Assembly: GCA_938037185.1 (NCBI GenBank)
Contig: CALHQK010000046.1
Location: 1 to 7,545 of the forward strand
DNA length: 7,545 nt
Source: an uncultured Riemerella sp.
GTDB taxonomy: Bacteria > Bacteroidota > Bacteroidia > Flavobacteriales > Weeksellaceae
Reading direction: 5' to 3'
The notes below the pieces were generated by a model. The model saw only the letters and a program-made list of their open reading frames with translations. It ran no database searches and was not told the DNA's origin. Positions 5,871 to 7,545 of this stretch are shown here, one piece after another. Position numbers and translations under genes: made by a program. Each line of letters starts with the position of its first letter. The stretch's first letter is position 1.

Positions 5871-7181
5871 ATGAAAAAACAGATTATGGCGCTACTTGCT
5901 TTGGCAGTAGCACAAGTAGGGTTAGCACAAGAAGAAACAAGTGCTACACTTTATGGTTATGCAAAAGGAGAATTCGCGTTTGACTCTCGTCAAGTAATTG
6001 CAGCTAGAGAAGGTAACTTTATCGATTTAGCATCTCCAAATGTAAGAGGAAACAATGTTGCTAATTTCAACGGATGGGGAATCGAATCAAGATTAGGAGT
6101 GAAAATCGCTGGTCCTGAGTTCTTCGGAATGAAATCTGAGGCTTTGATTGAATCTCATTTCTTTGGTAGTTCAGATGCTTCAATCAATACACTAGCATTA
6201 AGACATGCTTATGTTAAATTATCTAGCGATAAAGTAGAATGGTTAGTAGGTCAATTCTGGCACCCAATGTTCGTGACAAATGTATCTCCTAGAACTTACA
6301 ACTTCAACGCGGGAAGCCCGTTCCAGCCGTTCAATCGTTCTCCACAAATCAGATTCTCTACTAAAGGAGAAGTGTTTAGATTCACAGCTGCTGCAATTAC
6401 TGAGAGAGACTTTACTTCTGCAGTATTATCTACTGCCGATACAAAATCTAATGCAGCTAGGTCTGGACTTCCAGCATTCCATGCACAGTTCCAGTTTGGT
6501 AGAGATGATAAATTCGTAGGAGGATTTGGCGTGAACTATAAAACTACTAAAGCAGCTTGGGAAAATGTGCTTACCACTCTAGATGAAAGAAAGAATGTAG
6601 GAGCATTTAACTTTTTAGCATATGCTAAAGCTCAGTTTACTGAAAATTTTGCTTGGCAGATCTATGGTAACTATGGAGAAAACTCTTCTGAATTATTGGA
6701 ATTAGGAGGTATAGGTGTTACTTATAATCCAGTTGACAAAAAATACAAATTACAAAACTCTAGAAACCTAGCTCTTTGGACAGAGTTTTATGGAAACTTC
6801 TCTCCAAGCTTTGAATGGGGAGTTTTTGGAGGATTCTCTCAAGATTTTGGGTATAATAGAAGTAATGGATATTATTTCACAGATTTTGCTAATAAGTGGC
6901 AACAAAATATTAACACTATTCCAGCAACAGCTGATTTCCAAGCTTATAAAGGAGGTGTAGTTCCTATCAATACTTGGAGAATTTCACCAAGATTTGGATG
7001 GAAATCTGGTAATACTAAGTTGGCAGTAGAGTTTGATTACACTTCTACTACTTGGGCAGGACTTGAAACTAAAACAGACGGAATAATAGGAACATATACA
7101 ACGGGAAAACTTAAGAAGTTAGCAAAAGACGCTACAGGGGATAACTTCCGTGTATCATTATCTCTAATTCAAAGTTTCTAA
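5871..7181 (+). CDS. Outer-membrane porin-like beta-barrel protein
   Basis: The protein has 436 residues and a clear signal peptide: basic start MKKQ, hydrophobic core to about 18, and likely cleavage after Ala19 leaving an N-terminal Gln20, as is common in Bacteroidota. The mature part of about 417 residues alternates polar and aromatic/hydrophobic residues in strand-length stretches separated by Asn/Gly/Asp-rich loops. It ends in an amphipathic strand with a terminal Phe (FRVSLSLIQSF), the usual signal for assembly into the outer membrane by the Bam machinery. Recognisable blocks are LRHAYVKL (110-117), GQFWHPMF (127-134) and FQPFNRSPQIRF (151-162), which recall DcaP-like/trimeric porins, though that subfamily call is tentative. 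There is no plug or carboxypeptidase-like domain, so it is not a TonB-dependent SusC-type receptor. It has its own promoter and terminator. The codon choice (many AAC, TTC, TCT, GCT) looks like that of an abundantly expressed protein. Divergence from the OFA transporter suggests a shared substrate, which is inference. Confidence 0.8.
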   Translation: MKKQIMALLALAVAQVGLAQEETSATLYGYAKGEFAFDSRQVIAAREGNFIDLASPNVRGNNVANFNGWGIESRLGVKIAGPEFFGMKSEALIESHFFGSSDASINTLALRHAYVKLSSDKVEWLVGQFWHPMFVTNVSPRTYNFNAGSPFQPFNRSPQIRFSTKGEVFRFTAAAITERDFTSAVLSTADTKSNAARSGLPAFHAQFQFGRDDKFVGGFGVNYKTTKAAWENVLTTLDERKNVGAFNFLAYAKAQFTENFAWQIYGNYGENSSELLELGGIGVTYNPVDKKYKLQNSRNLALWTEFYGNFSPSFEWGVFGGFSQDFGYNRSNGYYFTDFANKWQQNINTIPATADFQAYKGGVVPINTWRISPRFGWKSGNTKLAVEFDYTSTTWAGLETKTDGIIGTYTTGKLKKLAKDATGDNFRVSLSLIQSF

Positions 7182-7208
7182 TATAAATAAAATATTTTGA
7201 GATGATAG

Positions 7209-7233
7209 AAGAGCCACTCTGTGAGTGGCTCTT
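7209..7233. terminator. Strong bidirectional intrinsic terminator after the porin gene
   Basis: A perfect 11-bp GC-containing inverted repeat (AAGAGCCACTC / GAGTGGCTCTT) has a TGT loop and is followed by TTATTTT. The stem can extend by several weaker pairs into 7204-7208. It lies 27 bases after the porin stop and 24 bases beyond the stop of the converging pseudouridine synthase gene, so it probably serves both. Confidence 0.92.
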
Positions 7234-7257
7234 TTATTTTGGATTAACATATCGTTT

Positions 7258-7545
7258 TTACATTTCGCAGGCTTTCCATATTGCATCATTCTGTGGAACG
7301 GGAGCGGTTATTTTTATAAGTTCTTTGCTCACAGGATGGATGAATTCCAGCATTCTGGCGTGCAGGCTGATTCCGCCGTCTAAGTTGGAGCGTGGAGCAC
7401 CATATTTTAAGTCGCCTTTTATAGGTATGCCTATTTTAGAGAGCTGTGCCCGTATTTGGTGGTGTCTTCCTGTCTGCAAATCCACTTCCAGCAGCATATA
7501 ATTATCAAAATCTTCAAATTTCCCCATAATTTTTCTAACTCCTTT
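7258..7545 (-). CDS. RluA-family RNA pseudouridine synthase, C-terminal part (cut by the window edge)
   Basis: The minus-strand frame is open from the window edge (first full codons read KGVRKI) to the TAA at 7260-7258, giving 95 residues of a C-terminus. The internal ATG at 7527 is not the start, because the frame continues beyond it and the visible part begins inside the catalytic fold. The second RluA motif is present (TGRHHQIRAQL), followed by GDLKYGA and by SLHARMLEFIHP, which is the conserved C-terminal block. The catalytic Asp motif HRLDxxTSG should lie just outside the window. The wording of these motifs resembles the short RluA-family members of about 230 residues without an S4 domain rather than RluD, so this is a paralogue of the gene at 1667-2725 with a different RNA target. 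Which uridine it modifies cannot be told. Confidence 0.88.
   Translation of the reverse strand, partial: KGVRKIMGKFEDFDNYMLLEVDLQTGRHHQIRAQLSKIGIPIKGDLKYGAPRSNLDGGISLHARMLEFIHPVSKELIKITAPVPQNDAIWKACEM

Noticed and set aside
7202..7501. A plus-strand open frame of 99 codons after the porin gene
   Set aside because: It starts inside the terminator hairpin and is antisense to the RluA-family C-terminus with intact motifs, so it is a shadow.
1..7545. CRISPR arrays, insertion sequences, tRNA or rRNA genes, phage or integrase features
   Set aside because: Reading both strands showed no regularly spaced direct repeats, no transposase or integrase frame and no tRNA-like or rRNA-like stretch; nothing suggests recent mobile DNA.

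Overview
The window is an AT-rich chromosomal segment from a Bacteroidota organism, most likely class Flavobacteriia and possibly family Weeksellaceae (Chryseobacterium/Elizabethkingia/Riemerella-like). Three things support this: promoter -7 boxes of the Bacteroidota TAnnTTTG type (TATCTTTG, TATATTTG, TACTTTTG), A-rich start regions without strong Shine-Dalgarno sequences, and an exosortase of the flavobacterial XrtF type. The family-level placement is inference.

Layout. Positions 1-538 (minus) hold an XrtF-type exosortase gene whose stop overlaps, by ATGA, the first codons of another gene leaving the left edge; this is probably the exosortase-F-associated membrane protein. Divergently, 641-3892 (plus) holds three closely spaced genes that look like one operon: a membrane-anchored protein with three PASTA domains, an RluD-type 23S rRNA pseudouridine synthase, and a HemW-type radical-SAM protein. 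A strong bidirectional hairpin terminator at 3915-3938 separates this operon from the converging gene at 3957-5393 (minus), an OFA-family major facilitator transporter for a small monocarboxylate or dicarboxylate. A 477-bp non-coding region (5394-5870) lies between the transporter and a divergent outer-membrane porin gene (5871-7181, plus). This gap holds two hairpins and tandem promoter -7 boxes for the porin. A second strong bidirectional terminator (7209-7233) is followed by the 3' part of a second, shorter RluA-family pseudouridine synthase (7258 to the right edge, minus).

How the genes may work together. The PASTA-rluD-hemW cluster looks like housekeeping: cell envelope, ribosome modification and heme handling. 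The porin and OFA transporter share one intergenic regulatory region and could form an outer-plus-inner membrane uptake route for one small organic acid, but no substrate can be read from the sequence. The exosortase pair implies a cell-surface protein sorting system whose substrates are not in the window.

Most of the window is ordinary core genome. The items most worth following up are the XrtF module with unknown targets, the kinase-less PASTA protein tied to a ribosome-modifying enzyme, and the structured transporter/porin intergenic region.
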